Shown here: in pieces, positions 25,719 through 34,299 of the stretch
How the letters are laid out: each line of letters begins with the position of its first letter
Numbering within the stretch: the stretch's first letter is position 1
Origin: Pseudomonas pudica
GTDB lineage: Bacteria; Pseudomonadota; Gammaproteobacteria; Pseudomonadales; Pseudomonadaceae
Length of the DNA: 37,782 bases
Assembly (NCBI RefSeq): GCF_015680405.1
Contig: NZ_JADLJS010000046.1
Coordinates: 1-37,782 of the forward strand
Direction of reading: 5' to 3'
Notes under the pieces: model-generated
The model's input: the letters and a program-made list of their open reading frames with translations, nothing else
The model's database searches: none
Told to the model about the DNA's origin: nothing
Program-made: the position numbers and the translations under genes

Positions 25719-27145
25719 TGCGAGGCCAACGTGGTAGCGGGGATATCGAGGCGCTGGCCGACCTTCAGCTCATCGGTCTTGAGGCTGTTGGTGCTGCGCA
25801 GGCTGGTCACGCTGACCTGGTAGCGCACGGCAAGCATCGCCAGGGTCTCGCCAGGGCGCACCGTGTGCTCACGCGGGCCAGCGGCGATCTTGCCGGTGTC
25901 GCGCAGCCAGGCGATGTAGGTGCCAGGCGGCGGATTCTGCTGGAAGTACTGGCGCACACCAGTGTGGATCGAACGGGCCAGGGCCTGCTGATGGCTTGCG
26001 GTGGCCAGCTTGGCGGCTTCGTTGTTGTTCGAGATGAACCCGGTTTCAACGAGGATCGACGGAATATCCGGCGACTTCAGCACCATGAAGCCGGCCTGTT
26101 CCACCCGCTGCTTGTGCAGCGAGGTGATGCGCCCCATGTTGCCCAGCACCTTCTGCCCGACATTGAGGCTGGAGCTGAGCGTGGCGGTCATCGACAGGTC
26201 CAGCAGCACGCCGGCCAGCATGCGGTCCTTGTCGTCGAGGCTGACGTTACCGGCACCACCGATCAGGTCGGAACGGTTTTCCGTGTCAGCCAGCCAGCGC
26301 GCTGTCTCGGAGGTAGCGCCGCGGTCGGACAGGGCGAACACCGAGGCACCAAAGGCAGCACGGGACGGCGCGGCGTCGGCGTGGATAGAGATGAACAGGT
26401 CGGCGCCCTTCTTGCGGGCGATTTCCGTACGTTTGCGCAGCGGGATGAAGTAGTCGCCGGTACGTGTCAGCTCGGCCCGGAAGCCTTTTTCGCTGTTGAT
26501 CTGGCGCTGCAGTTCCTTGGCGATCTGCAGCACGATGTCTTTTTCATGTTGGCCACGCGAGCCGGACGCACCCGGGTCTTCGCCGCCGTGACCGGCGTCG
26601 ATGGCAACCACGATGTCACGCTTGCCGTTGGGAACCGGCGGCAGCTTGATGGCAGGCTGGGCCGGGGTCACCGGCACTGCTGGCGTGGTTGCGGGCGTTG
26701 GTGCCGGAGTCGGGGCCGGAGCCGGCGCGCTGGCAGCGATGGCGTCAGCTTCCTGGTCGTAGAGGTCGACCACCAGTCGGTTACCGTACTGGGCGTTGGG
26801 CGCCAGGGTGAAGCTTTTTGGGGTGACCGACTTTTTCAGGTCGACCACCACGCGCAGGTCGGTCGGGGTGCGCTGAGCCGAACGCACGCTGCTGATCGGC
26901 GTATTGGAGGTAGCCACGTTCAGTGGCGCGGCCAAGGTCGCACCATTGATGTCGATAACCAGACGATCAGGTGCGCTCAGGGTGAATACGCTGTGCTGCA
27001 CGGGACCAGACAGGTCGAAGACCAGCCGCGTGTTGTCCGGCGCGCGCCACAGGCGCATGCTCTTGACTTGAGTGACGGCCAGAGCGTCAACGGTCACCGT
27101 TGTCAGCAGCAGCCCAACGATGGCGACCAGTGCGCGTATGCGCAT
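25715..27145 (-). CDS. amiB: N-acetylmuramoyl-L-alanine amidase AmiB-like with LysM
   Basis: A 476-residue periplasmic zinc amidase that splits septal peptidoglycan during cell separation. A signal peptide (1-23) is followed by an AMIN targeting domain (about 25-130), an Ala/Pro/Thr linker (137-170), the Amidase_3 domain with zinc ligands His186 (DAGHGG), Glu201 (HEKD) and His255 (SIHAD), and a catalytic-region ILVETGFISN. An inhibitory helix-like insert follows IHAD (WLADTENRSDLIGG...), as in EnvC/NlpD-activated amidases. A single LysM domain is at about 427-470. The start overlaps nothing upstream; tsaE ends 11 nt before. Confidence 0.95.
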   Translation of the reverse strand: MRIRALVAIVGLLLTTVTVDALAVTQVKSMRLWRAPDNTRLVFDLSGPVQHSVFTLSAPDRLVIDINGATLAAPLNVATSNTPISSVRSAQRTPTDLRVVVDLKKSVTPKSFTLAPNAQYGNRLVVDLYDQEADAIAASAPAPAPTPAPTPATTPAVPVTPAQPAIKLPPVPNGKRDIVVAIDAGHGGEDPGASGSRGQHEKDIVLQIAKELQRQINSEKGFRAELTRTGDYFIPLRKRTEIARKKGADLFISIHADAAPSRAAFGASVFALSDRGATSETARWLADTENRSDLIGGAGNVSLDDKDRMLAGVLLDLSMTATLSSSLNVGQKVLGNMGRITSLHKQRVEQAGFMVLKSPDIPSILVETGFISNNNEAAKLATASHQQALARSIHTGVRQYFQQNPPPGTYIAWLRDTGKIAAGPREHTVRPGETLAMLAVRYQVSVTSLRSTNSLKTDELKVGQRLDIPATTLASQ

Positions 27146-27156
27146 ACCTACCCCAC

Positions 27157-27630
27157 TTACTGTTTATAGTGTTCGGCCAGTGCCACGCACCAAGCCTCGC
27201 CGCGAGCCCCCTGCGGCGAAAGGATCAGCGAGCGTCCGCCCGCTTGGGGGCTTATGGTAATGGTCAGGTCGGGCTTTGGCAAAACGCCCGCACCCTTTTG
27301 TGGCCACTCGAACAGGCACAGCGGGTCGCCCTCGAAATAGTCACGAATACCCATGAACTCCAGCTCTTCCGGATCGACCAGGCGATACAGGTCGAAATGG
27401 AACGCCCGCACCTCACCGATCTCGTAAGGCTCGACCACGGTGAAGGTCGGGCTTTTCACTGCACCAGTATGGCCCAGACCACGAATCAGGCCACGCGACA
27501 GCGTGGTTTTGCCCGCGCCCAGGTCACCTTCCAGAAAAATCACGCCGTGACCGCCGGTCACCTCGGCCAGTTGTGCGCCAAATTTGACCGTGGCCGCTTC
27601 ATCGGCCAGAAACAGGTTTAAGCCAGACAC
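27157..27630 (-). CDS. tsaE: tRNA threonylcarbamoyladenosine biosynthesis ATPase TsaE
   Basis: A 157-residue P-loop ATPase that supports TsaB-TsaD in t6A37 formation on ANN-decoding tRNAs. Walker A GDLGAGKT (35-42), the SPTF switch (KSPTFTVVEPY), the HFDLYRL motif and FEWPQKG are typical. The length is normal. Its 5' end overlaps the 3' end of nnrD by 13 nt and it is followed 11 nt later by amiB, so it is embedded in the operon. Also known as YjeE. Confidence 0.97.
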   Translation of the reverse strand: MSGLNLFLADEAATVKFGAQLAEVTGGHGVIFLEGDLGAGKTTLSRGLIRGLGHTGAVKSPTFTVVEPYEIGEVRAFHFDLYRLVDPEELEFMGIRDYFEGDPLCLFEWPQKGAGVLPKPDLTITISPQAGGRSLILSPQGARGEAWCVALAEHYKQ

Positions 27631-28478
27631 GCAGAATGCTCCTCCAACAACTCACGAATGACCGGCGCCAGATCACTGGCCGCCAGGCCTCTACCTTTTA
27701 CGCCCAGACGCTCGCCGGCACAGGCGTGCAGCCATATCCCCAGCCCTGCGGCATGCCAGGCATCCAGGCCTTGGGCCAGCAGAGCCGCCAGCACGCCGGT
27801 CAGCACATCGCCAAGGCCAGCACCGGCCATGGCCGGGTGGCCGCGTTCGCACAGCAGCAGCTGCCCGGCCGGGTCGGCTACCAGAGTGCCGGCCCCCTTG
27901 AGCACGCAGACGCTGTTGTAACGGCGCGCCAGCTTGCGTGCGGCGCCCGCGCGGTCGGCCTGCACAGCCTCGGTGGAAATGCCCAGCAGCCGCGCCGCCT
28001 CCCCGGAGTGCGGGGTAAGGATGCTGCCACTGGGCAGGGCCAGCGGGGTGCGCGCCAGCAAATTCAGGGCATCGGCGTCCCACACCTGTGGGCGCTCGGC
28101 ATTGGCCACCGCCGACAGCAGGCTGCGGCCCCAGGCTGCCTGGCCCAGGCCAGGGCCGACCACCAGCACCGAAGCGCGCTCCAGAACACCCATCAGCTGG
28201 TTGGCCGAAGTGGCGCCCAGGCACATTACCTCGGGCAGGCGCGCCAGGCTGGCAGTCACGTGTTCAGGCCGGGTCGCCACGCTTACCAGCCCAGCGCCAC
28301 AGCGCAGGGCGGCCTCGGCACTGAGCAGCACGGCGCCGCCGGTACCGAGGTCACCACCGACCACCAGTACATGGCCGAAGTCGCCTTTATGGGCACGCGC
28401 GTGCCGTGCCGGCAGGTGCGCGACAGTCACGCTGCTGAGCGATTGAGGGGTATGGCTGGGGTGTTTGGTCTGCGGCAT
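27618..28478 (-). CDS. nnrD: ADP/ATP-dependent NAD(P)H-hydrate dehydratase (single domain)
   Basis: A 286-residue YjeF C-terminal-type ribokinase-fold enzyme that repairs hydrated NAD(P)H. KGDFGHVLVVGG, VVGPGLGQ, LTPHSGEAARLLG and VLKGAGTLV are present. The catalytic loop reads GHPAMAGAGLGDVLTG, keeping the Asp but differing from the usual G-N-x-GM...G-T-GD form. The N-terminal epimerase domain found fused in E. coli Nnr is absent. The ATG at 28478 is chosen because a perfect TATAAT lies at 28512-28507 and GGAG lies 11 nt before it. A longer frame to 28541 would start upstream of the promoter. Confidence 0.93.
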   Translation of the reverse strand: MPQTKHPSHTPQSLSSVTVAHLPARHARAHKGDFGHVLVVGGDLGTGGAVLLSAEAALRCGAGLVSVATRPEHVTASLARLPEVMCLGATSANQLMGVLERASVLVVGPGLGQAAWGRSLLSAVANAERPQVWDADALNLLARTPLALPSGSILTPHSGEAARLLGISTEAVQADRAGAARKLARRYNSVCVLKGAGTLVADPAGQLLLCERGHPAMAGAGLGDVLTGVLAALLAQGLDAWHAAGLGIWLHACAGERLGVKGRGLAASDLAPVIRELLEEHSACLA

Positions 28479-28506
28479 GGGGTCAAAGGCTCCAATGTCT
28501 GGCAGA

Positions 28507-28512
28507 ATTATA
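28507..28512 (-). promoter_or_regulatory. -10 element of nnrD promoter
   Basis: A perfect TATAAT on the minus strand, 28 nt before the nnrD ATG; the -35 region (AAGGCA at 17 nt) is weak. It lies in the 65-nt gap shared with divergent queG and probably drives the nnrD...hflC cluster. Confidence 0.55.
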
Positions 28513-28543
28513 CGCACCTGAGCCCGTATTGCCTTGCCCATCC

Positions 28544-29608
28544 ATGTCCGCCTGTACGCCTGACCTCGCCCAACTGGCCCAATCGATCAAGATTTGGGGC
28601 CAAGAACTCGGTTTTGCCCATGTCGGCATCGCCGGGGTCGACCTTGGCGAACACGAACACCACCTGCAACGCTGGCTCGACGCCGGCTACCAAGGCGAGA
28701 TGGATTATCTGGGTGCTCACGGCAGCAAGCGCGCGCACCCAGAGCAACTGATCCCCGGCACGGTACGTGTGGTATCGCTGCGCATGGATTACCTGCCCGG
28801 CGACACGCAGATGGCCCAGCGCCTGGCTCAGCCGGAAAAAGCCTACGTGTCGCGCTACGCCCTGGGCCGGGACTACCACAAGCTGGTGCGCAAGCGCGTG
28901 CAGTTTTTGGCCGATCGCATTCAGGAAGCCATCGGCCCGTTCGGCTACCGCGCCTTCGTCGACAGCGCTCCGGTGCTGGAAAAGGCCCTGGCCGAGCAGG
29001 CCGGGCTGGGCTGGATCGGCAAGAATACCCTTCTGCTAAACCGCAAGGCGGGCAGCTACTTCTTCCTCGCCGAGCTGTTCGTCGACCTGCCGCTGCCGGT
29101 TGATGAAGCCACCACCAGCGAACACTGCGGGCGCTGCCAGGCATGCCTGGACATCTGCCCGACCCAGGCCTTCGTCGGGCCGTATGTGCTGGATGCACGG
29201 CGCTGCATCTCCTACCTGACCATCGAACTGCGGGGGCCGATCCCAGTAGAGTTGCGCTCGAAGATGGGCAACCGGGTGTTCGGTTGCGATGACTGCCAGA
29301 TCGTCTGCCCGTGGAACCGCTTTGCCAGGCACAGCCAGGAACAGGACTTCCAGCCACGGCACGGGCTGGAGAATGCCGAGCTGGCGGAGATGTTCCTGTG
29401 GGATGAAAGGACCTTCCTGCGCAAGACCGAAGGCGGGCCATTGCGCCGGGCCGGTTATGAGCGCTGGTTGCGCAACCTGGCGGTGGGGCTTGGCAATGCG
29501 CCTTCGACGATCCCGGTGATCGAGGCGCTGAAGGCGCGGCGCGAGGATGCCTCGGAGCTGGTGAGGGAGCATGTGGAGTGGGCGCTGGCGCAGCACGGCG
29601 CTCGATAG
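28544..29608 (+). CDS. queG: Epoxyqueuosine reductase QueG
   Basis: A 354-residue cobalamin- and Fe-S-dependent enzyme that reduces epoxyqueuosine to queuosine in tRNA, the last step of Q synthesis. YRAFVDSAPVLEK contains the conserved Asp140. Two 4Fe-4S clusters are supported by C-x2-C-x2-C-x3-CP (Cys195, 198, 201, 205) and CDDCQIVCPWN (Cys248, 251, 255) with Cys221. A HEAT-like C-terminal segment ends the protein. The ATG at 28544 (MSACTPDLAQL) is preferred to TTG 28529. No clear Shine-Dalgarno is present. It is divergent from nnrD. Confidence 0.97.
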   Translation: MSACTPDLAQLAQSIKIWGQELGFAHVGIAGVDLGEHEHHLQRWLDAGYQGEMDYLGAHGSKRAHPEQLIPGTVRVVSLRMDYLPGDTQMAQRLAQPEKAYVSRYALGRDYHKLVRKRVQFLADRIQEAIGPFGYRAFVDSAPVLEKALAEQAGLGWIGKNTLLLNRKAGSYFFLAELFVDLPLPVDEATTSEHCGRCQACLDICPTQAFVGPYVLDARRCISYLTIELRGPIPVELRSKMGNRVFGCDDCQIVCPWNRFARHSQEQDFQPRHGLENAELAEMFLWDERTFLRKTEGGPLRRAGYERWLRNLAVGLGNAPSTIPVIEALKARREDASELVREHVEWALAQHGAR

Positions 29609-29637
29609 CGACCCAGCCCCAGAGCTTGCGCCACCCT

Positions 29638-29724
29638 TGTGGGAGCGGGCGTGCCCGCGAATCAGACAACGCGGTGGATGGCACCGGCTCTGCCGGTGTT
29701 CGCGGGCTCGCCCGCTCCCACAGG
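29638..29724. repeat. Composite REP pair with satellite hairpin
   Basis: Inverted arms TGTGGGAGCGGGCGTGCCCG (29638-29657) and CGGGCTCGCCCGCTCCCACA (29703-29722) flank a separate hairpin CACCGGC-TCT-GCCGGTG (29682-29698). It lies between convergent queG and the TRIC-type gene and is built like the element at 13854-13942. Confidence 0.85.
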
Positions 29725-29747
29725 GGCCATGTTGTGCCGGAACTGCG

Positions 29748-30359
29748 TTACTGCTGGTCGTTGTAGTGGAACTTGGGCATTTCCCAATGGAACCGAATCG
29801 CCAGCAACCGCACAAGGAGCCCGCCAAACAAGGTCAGCAGCATCGCCTGTTCCGCCGGCACCTTGAAATGCACGCAGCCCAGGTAGAACCAAGCCGCCGC
29901 GAATGAGACGCTGGCGTACAGCTCGCGGCGGAACACCAGGGGAATGTCGTTGCAGAAGATATCCCGCAAGATCCCGCCGAATACCCCGGTGATCACCCCA
30001 CTGATCGACGCCACCAGCATGCCCTGCCCCATCTCCAGTGCGGTCATGCAACCAATCAGGGTAAAGGCCACCAGCCCCAGGGCGTCGAGCACCAGGAACA
30101 GCGAGCGCAGGCGGCGCATCATCGGCGCGATGAAAATGGTCAGCAGTGCTGCACAACTGGTCAGCACCAGGTACTCAGGGTGCTTCACCCAGGTCAGCGG
30201 ATAATGCCCGAGCAGCACGTCACGCACCGAGCCGCCACCCAGGGCGGTGACGCAGGCAATCAGCACCACGCCGAACCAGTCCATGCCGCGGCGGCCGGCA
30301 GACAACGCGCCGGTCATGGCTTCGGCGGTGATGGCAATGAGGTAGAGCATCAACAACAT
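29748..30359 (-). CDS. TRIC/YicG-type (UPF0126) inner-membrane protein
   Basis: A 203-residue protein with about seven membrane segments arranged as two related halves, each holding a G-G-x-x-R-D loop: GGGSVRDVLLGHYPLTWVKHPEYL and GGILRDIFCNDIPLVFRRELYA. This is the UPF0126 family, related to TRIC cation channels. E. coli YicG has been linked to glycine transport, so the substrate here is uncertain. The ATG at 30359 is used; a second ATG three codons later (30350) is possible, and neither has a strong Shine-Dalgarno. It is transcribed alone after the orn terminator. Confidence 0.88.
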   Translation of the reverse strand: MLLMLYLIAITAEAMTGALSAGRRGMDWFGVVLIACVTALGGGSVRDVLLGHYPLTWVKHPEYLVLTSCAALLTIFIAPMMRRLRSLFLVLDALGLVAFTLIGCMTALEMGQGMLVASISGVITGVFGGILRDIFCNDIPLVFRRELYASVSFAAAWFYLGCVHFKVPAEQAMLLTLFGGLLVRLLAIRFHWEMPKFHYNDQQ

Positions 30360-30421
30360 GGTGCGGGGTCCGTGCGGGCGTGCGAGGAAGGCGCGCAGTC
30401 TAACCAGTTGCCCATGGCACC

Positions 30422-30455
30422 AAAAGAGGGCGCAGATACAATATCTGCGCCTTTT
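30422..30455 (-). terminator. Terminator of orn (bidirectional shape)
   Basis: GGCGCAGATA-CAA-TATCTGCGCC (30429-30451), a perfect 10-bp stem. On the minus strand it is followed by CTCTTTT, ending orn. The plus strand also has TTTT right after the stem. Confidence 0.85.
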
Positions 30456-30459
30456 CGGC

Positions 30460-31002
30460 TCACACCTTGATGAAGTGCTCGCGATAATGGCGCAGTTCGG
30501 CGATGGATTCGCGGATGTCGTCCAGCGCCAGGTGGGTGTTGCCCTTCTTGAAGCTGTCACGCACATCAGGCGCCCAGCGCGCAGCCAGCTCCTTCAGGGT
30601 CGAGACATCCAGGTTGCGGTAGTGGAAGTAGTTCTCCAGGTCGCGCATGTGCCGGTACAGGAAACGGCGGTCCTGGCAGATACTGTTGCCACAGATCGGC
30701 GACTTGCCTTTCGGCACCCACTGCTCGAGGAAAGCAATGGTCTGCGCCTCGGCTTCGGCCATGTCGACCTTGCTCTCGCGTACGCGCTGGGTCAGGCCCG
30801 AAGCGCCATGGGTGCGGGTGTTCCACTCGTCCATGCGCGCCAGCACTTCGTCACTGTGGTGGATGGCGATCACCGGCCCTTCGGCCAGGGTGTTCAGTTC
30901 GCTGTCGGTGACGATGGTGGCCATCTCGATGATGACGTCGCTGTCCGGATCCAGGCCGGTCATTTCCAGGTCGATCCAGATCAGGTTCTGTGGGTTTTGC
31001 AT
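30460..31002 (-). CDS. orn: Oligoribonuclease
   Basis: A 180-residue DEDDh 3'-5' exoribonuclease that degrades very short RNAs, including pGpG from cyclic-di-GMP turnover. ExoI motif WIDLEMTGL holds Asp11 and Glu13; ExoII and ExoIII are CGNSICQDRRFL and HLALDDIRESI, with the catalytic His in NTHLALDD. The ATG at 31002 has GAGGAG upstream. An in-frame start nine codons earlier is rejected. It is divergent from rsgA, as in E. coli, and is followed by a strong terminator. Confidence 0.98.
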   Translation of the reverse strand: MQNPQNLIWIDLEMTGLDPDSDVIIEMATIVTDSELNTLAEGPVIAIHHSDEVLARMDEWNTRTHGASGLTQRVRESKVDMAEAEAQTIAFLEQWVPKGKSPICGNSICQDRRFLYRHMRDLENYFHYRNLDVSTLKELAARWAPDVRDSFKKGNTHLALDDIRESIAELRHYREHFIKV

Positions 31003-31145
31003 GCGGGGGCTCCTCGTATAGGCCGTCATAGTAGCGTAGTGGCCAAGGCACGCCCATTCACGGTGCGAAGGTAAGCCAAATGGTCCGGCGCCTGGCGTGC
31101 TAAACTGCCTGCCGTTTTCAACCTGCCCCCACGCACGGAACCTTC

Positions 31146-32177
31146 ATGGCCAAACGCCAGCTCAATCGCCGCCAGAACTGGCGCATCGAAAAAATCCAGA
31201 ACGAGCGCGCCGCGCGTGCGGCCAAACGCGAACAGCACGTGCTGCAGGAACTGGAGGGTGGCGACCTTGGGCCAGAGCAGTTGGGCCTGGTGATTGCGCA
31301 CTTCGGTGTGCAGGTAGAAGTGGAAGCCCAGGACGGCGAAGCCGCGGGCCAGGTGTTCCGTTGCCACTTGCGCGCCAACCTGCCGGCGCTGGTTACCGGC
31401 GACCGCGTGGTATGGCGGGCGGGCAACCAGGGTATTGGCGTGATCGTCGCGCAGATGCCGCGCAGCACCGAGCTGTGCCGGCCCAACAACCACGGCCAGC
31501 TGAAGCCGGTGGCTGCCAACGTCGACCTGATCGTGATCGTCTTCGCCCCCGCACCCGAACCGCACCCCAACCTGATCGACCGTTACCTGGTGGCCGCAGA
31601 GCACGCCGGCATTCGTCCGCTGCTTCTGCTGAACAAGGCCGACCTGATCAACGACGAGAACGGCCCGGGCCTGCATGCGCTGCTGGAGGTTTACCGCGAA
31701 CTCGGCTACCCGTTGCTGGAAGTCTCGGCACATCACGGTGACGGCATGCAACGCCTGCAGCAGATGCTCGACGGCCACATCAGCGTGTTCGTCGGCCAGT
31801 CGGGGGTGGGCAAGTCGTCGCTGGTCAACAGCCTGCTGCCGGAGGCTGGCACCCGTGTCGGCGACCTGTCGGAATGGTCTGGCCAGGGTACCCACACCAC
31901 CACCACCGCACGCTTGTACCACTTCCCCAATGGTGGCGACCTGATCGACTCGCCGGGCATCCGCGAGTTCGGCCTGGGTCATGTCAGCCGCAGTGATGTG
32001 GAAGATGGTTTCATCGAGTTCCGCGACCTGTTCGGTACCTGCCGCTTCCGCGACTGCAAGCATGATCGCGAACCGGGCTGCGCGCTGCTCAAGGCGCTGG
32101 ACGAAGGGCGTATCAAGCAGCAACGGATGAACAGCTACCGCTCGATCATTGCCAGTTTGCCGGAAGACGCTTACTGA
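31146..32177 (+). CDS. rsgA: Ribosome small-subunit biogenesis GTPase RsgA
   Basis: A 343-residue circularly permuted GTPase that acts late in 30S maturation. A basic N-terminal tail (NRRQNWRIEKIQNERAARA) and OB fold lead to the permuted G domain: G4 NKAD (163-166), G1 GQSGVGKSS (217-225), G3 DSPG (268-271). A C-terminal zinc finger has Cys299, Cys304, His306 and Cys312. The ATG at 31146 follows a weak GGA site. Motif order G4-G1-G3 is diagnostic. It is convergent with motB, with a REP pair between. Confidence 0.98.
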   Translation: MAKRQLNRRQNWRIEKIQNERAARAAKREQHVLQELEGGDLGPEQLGLVIAHFGVQVEVEAQDGEAAGQVFRCHLRANLPALVTGDRVVWRAGNQGIGVIVAQMPRSTELCRPNNHGQLKPVAANVDLIVIVFAPAPEPHPNLIDRYLVAAEHAGIRPLLLLNKADLINDENGPGLHALLEVYRELGYPLLEVSAHHGDGMQRLQQMLDGHISVFVGQSGVGKSSLVNSLLPEAGTRVGDLSEWSGQGTHTTTTARLYHFPNGGDLIDSPGIREFGLGHVSRSDVEDGFIEFRDLFGTCRFRDCKHDREPGCALLKALDEGRIKQQRMNSYRSIIASLPEDAY

Positions 32178-32222
32178 CCGCTTGCGCCACAGGTTCTGCG
32201 CCGGCTTCAGCTACGGCGCGAT

Positions 32223-32344
32223 CCTGTGGGAGCGGCCTTGCGTCGCGAAAGGGGCGCGCAGCGGCCCCAGATATCAGCATTAATGCAAATATTGCCGGGG
32301 CCGCGTTGCGGCCCTTTCGCGACACAAGGCCGCTCCCACAAGGG
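32223..32344. repeat. REP pair between rsgA and motB
   Basis: The left arm CCTGTGGGAGCGGCCTTGCG (32223-32242) and right arm CACAAGGCCGCTCCCACA (about 32323-32340) are inverted, of the CGCGACACAAGG subtype. A central segment contains GATATCAGCATTAATGCAAAT-like AT-rich bases. It fills the gap between convergent genes. Confidence 0.85.
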
Positions 32345-32366
32345 ACCGCGCAAGACGAAAAAGGGT

Positions 32367-33380
32367 TTACTGGTCCTTGGCCTCATCCATCTTCAGCGTC
32401 CCCTCTTCGAAGATGTTCAGCTTCTGGCGCAGTTCACGCGGCTGCATGGGGGCCTGCCCGGCTTCCCCTGGCGCCGCCGGTGCCGCAGCGGCCGGCGGCG
32501 CAGGCTCGGCAGCCGGTGCTTCTGGCGCGCCCTGCTCGCCTTCGATATTGCGCTGGGCCTTTTTGGTCAGCACGATGATGTCGATGCGGCGGTTGACCGG
32601 GTTGAACGGGTCCTTGCGGTCGAACAGCGACGACGAGGCATAACCCACCACCCGCGCCACCTGACCATCCGGGTAGCCGCCGGCCACCAGTGCACGGCGC
32701 GCGGCGTTGGCGCGGTTGGCCGACAATTCCCAGTTGCCGAATTCGCCACTGCCGGCATAAGGCTTGGCGTCGGTGTGGCCACTGATGCTGATCTTGTTCG
32801 GCACCGCCTTGATGGTGTCGGCCATCGCCAGCAGAATGTCCTCGAAGTACGGCTGCAGGCGCGCGCTGCCAATGTCGAACATCGGCCGGTTCTCGGCGTC
32901 CATGATCTGGATGCGCAGGCCGTCCTGGGTGATCTCGAACAGGATCTGGTCCTTGAACTTCTGCAGCTGCGGGTTCTCTTCCACCTTGTTCTGCAGTTCC
33001 TGCAGCAGCAACTCCAGGCGCTCACGCTCGACCTGCTCGGCCATGGTCTCTACCTGGTCCTTGTCCAGCTGGATGCTGGTATCAGGCGTCGGTTCCGACT
33101 TGGCTTCGGGGTTGATGGTCTTCTCCGGAGCCAGCTGAGGCGAGCCCCCCAGGTCGATGACGTAGGGCGTTCCGCTTTCCGAGAAACCGATCGGGTCCTT
33201 GAAGTAGCCGGCAATGGCAATCTTCTGTTCAGGCGTGGCCGTGGACAACAGCCACAGCACCAGGAAGAACGCCATCATCGCCGTGGCGAAGTCGGCGAAG
33301 GCGATTTTCCAGGCGCCGCCGTGGTGGCCGCCGCCAAAGCGCTTGACGCGCTTGACGATGATGGGCTGATTGTTCTCCAT
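32367..33380 (-). CDS. motB: Flagellar motor stator protein MotB
   Basis: A 337-residue stator subunit that anchors the motor to peptidoglycan. The single N-terminal membrane helix FADFATAMMAFFLVLWLLS contains the proton-carrying Asp30. A plug/linker and a coiled-coil Glu/Gln-rich segment (about 110-150) precede the OmpA-like domain (ISGHTDAKPYAGSGEFGNWELSANRANAARRAL). The C-terminal tail is an Ala/Pro-rich stretch (APEAPAAEPAPPAAAAPAAPGEAG). It starts 3 nt after motA. This is the MotAB-type stator; pseudomonads also have a second MotCD set elsewhere. Confidence 0.96.
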   Translation of the reverse strand: MENNQPIIVKRVKRFGGGHHGGAWKIAFADFATAMMAFFLVLWLLSTATPEQKIAIAGYFKDPIGFSESGTPYVIDLGGSPQLAPEKTINPEAKSEPTPDTSIQLDKDQVETMAEQVERERLELLLQELQNKVEENPQLQKFKDQILFEITQDGLRIQIMDAENRPMFDIGSARLQPYFEDILLAMADTIKAVPNKISISGHTDAKPYAGSGEFGNWELSANRANAARRALVAGGYPDGQVARVVGYASSSLFDRKDPFNPVNRRIDIIVLTKKAQRNIEGEQGAPEAPAAEPAPPAAAAPAAPGEAGQAPMQPRELRQKLNIFEEGTLKMDEAKDQ

Positions 33381-33383
33381 GAC

Positions 33384-34235
33384 TCAGCGACCGCGAACCG
33401 CTTGTTCCAGTTCGGCGAAGCTTGGGCGATGCTTGGGGTACAGCACCTTGCGCCCGAACTCCACCGCCAGCGAAGGTGGCATGCCCGAGGCCGAGGCCAC
33501 CAGCGAGGCCTTGATCGACTCGTAAAGGTTCAGCTCTTCCTTGGCATCGTGCTCCAGGCACTTGGCCAACGGGCCGAAGAAGCCGTAGGCCGCCAGAATA
33601 CCGAAGAAAGTACCCACCAGCGCCGCACCCACATGGAGGCCGATGGAGGCCTGGTCACCATCACCGAGCGAGGCCATGGTCACCACGATACCCAGTACCG
33701 CCGCAACGATACCGAAGCCGGGCATGCCGTCGGCGATGCCGGTCACCGCATGGGACGGGTGCTCCAGTTCTTCCTTCATGCTCAGCAGTTCCATGTCGAA
33801 CAGGCCCTCGAGTTCGTGCGGGGCCATGTTGCCGGTGGACATGATGCGCAGGTAGTCGCAGACGAACGCGGTCATGCGCTCATCGGCCAGCACTGTCGGG
33901 TACTTGGCGAAGATCGGGCTGGCGGCGGCATCCTCGATGTCGGCCTCGATGGCCATCATGCCTTCGCGCCGGCTCTTGTTCAGGATCTCGTACACCAGGC
34001 CCAGCACTTCCAGGTAGAAGGCGTGAGTGAAGCGCGAGCCGAACATCTTCATCGACTTCTTGATGACGTGCATGGTCATGTGGCCAGGGTTGGCCTGCAG
34101 GAATGCACCAAAGGCCGCACCGCCGATGATCAGTACTTCGAACGGCTGGATCAGCGCCGCGATCTTGCCGTGGGAAAGCACGTATCCGCCGAGCACGCTC
34201 GCGAATACGACGATGATGCCGATAATTTTAGCCAT
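33384..34235 (-). CDS. motA: Flagellar motor stator protein MotA
   Basis: A 283-residue proton-channel stator subunit with four membrane segments: IIGIIVVFASVLGGYVL near the N-terminus, a second at about 35, and the pair GMPGFGIVAAVLGIVVTM and VGTFFGILAAYGFFGPLA. The large cytoplasmic loop (about 70-165) holds the charged torque helix. The conserved prolines lie in GMPGFG and FFGPLA. The length is normal. The ATG at 34235 has no strong Shine-Dalgarno, but a near-consensus sigma28 promoter lies 65 nt upstream. Confidence 0.97.
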   Translation of the reverse strand: MAKIIGIIVVFASVLGGYVLSHGKIAALIQPFEVLIIGGAAFGAFLQANPGHMTMHVIKKSMKMFGSRFTHAFYLEVLGLVYEILNKSRREGMMAIEADIEDAAASPIFAKYPTVLADERMTAFVCDYLRIMSTGNMAPHELEGLFDMELLSMKEELEHPSHAVTGIADGMPGFGIVAAVLGIVVTMASLGDGDQASIGLHVGAALVGTFFGILAAYGFFGPLAKCLEHDAKEELNLYESIKASLVASASGMPPSLAVEFGRKVLYPKHRPSFAELEQAVRGR

Positions 34236-34299
34236 AGGTTCAAAGCACTTGCTGTCGTGGTCAGGGGAAGAGACGGGAGCTTTAAAACTCTTCTTCTAC

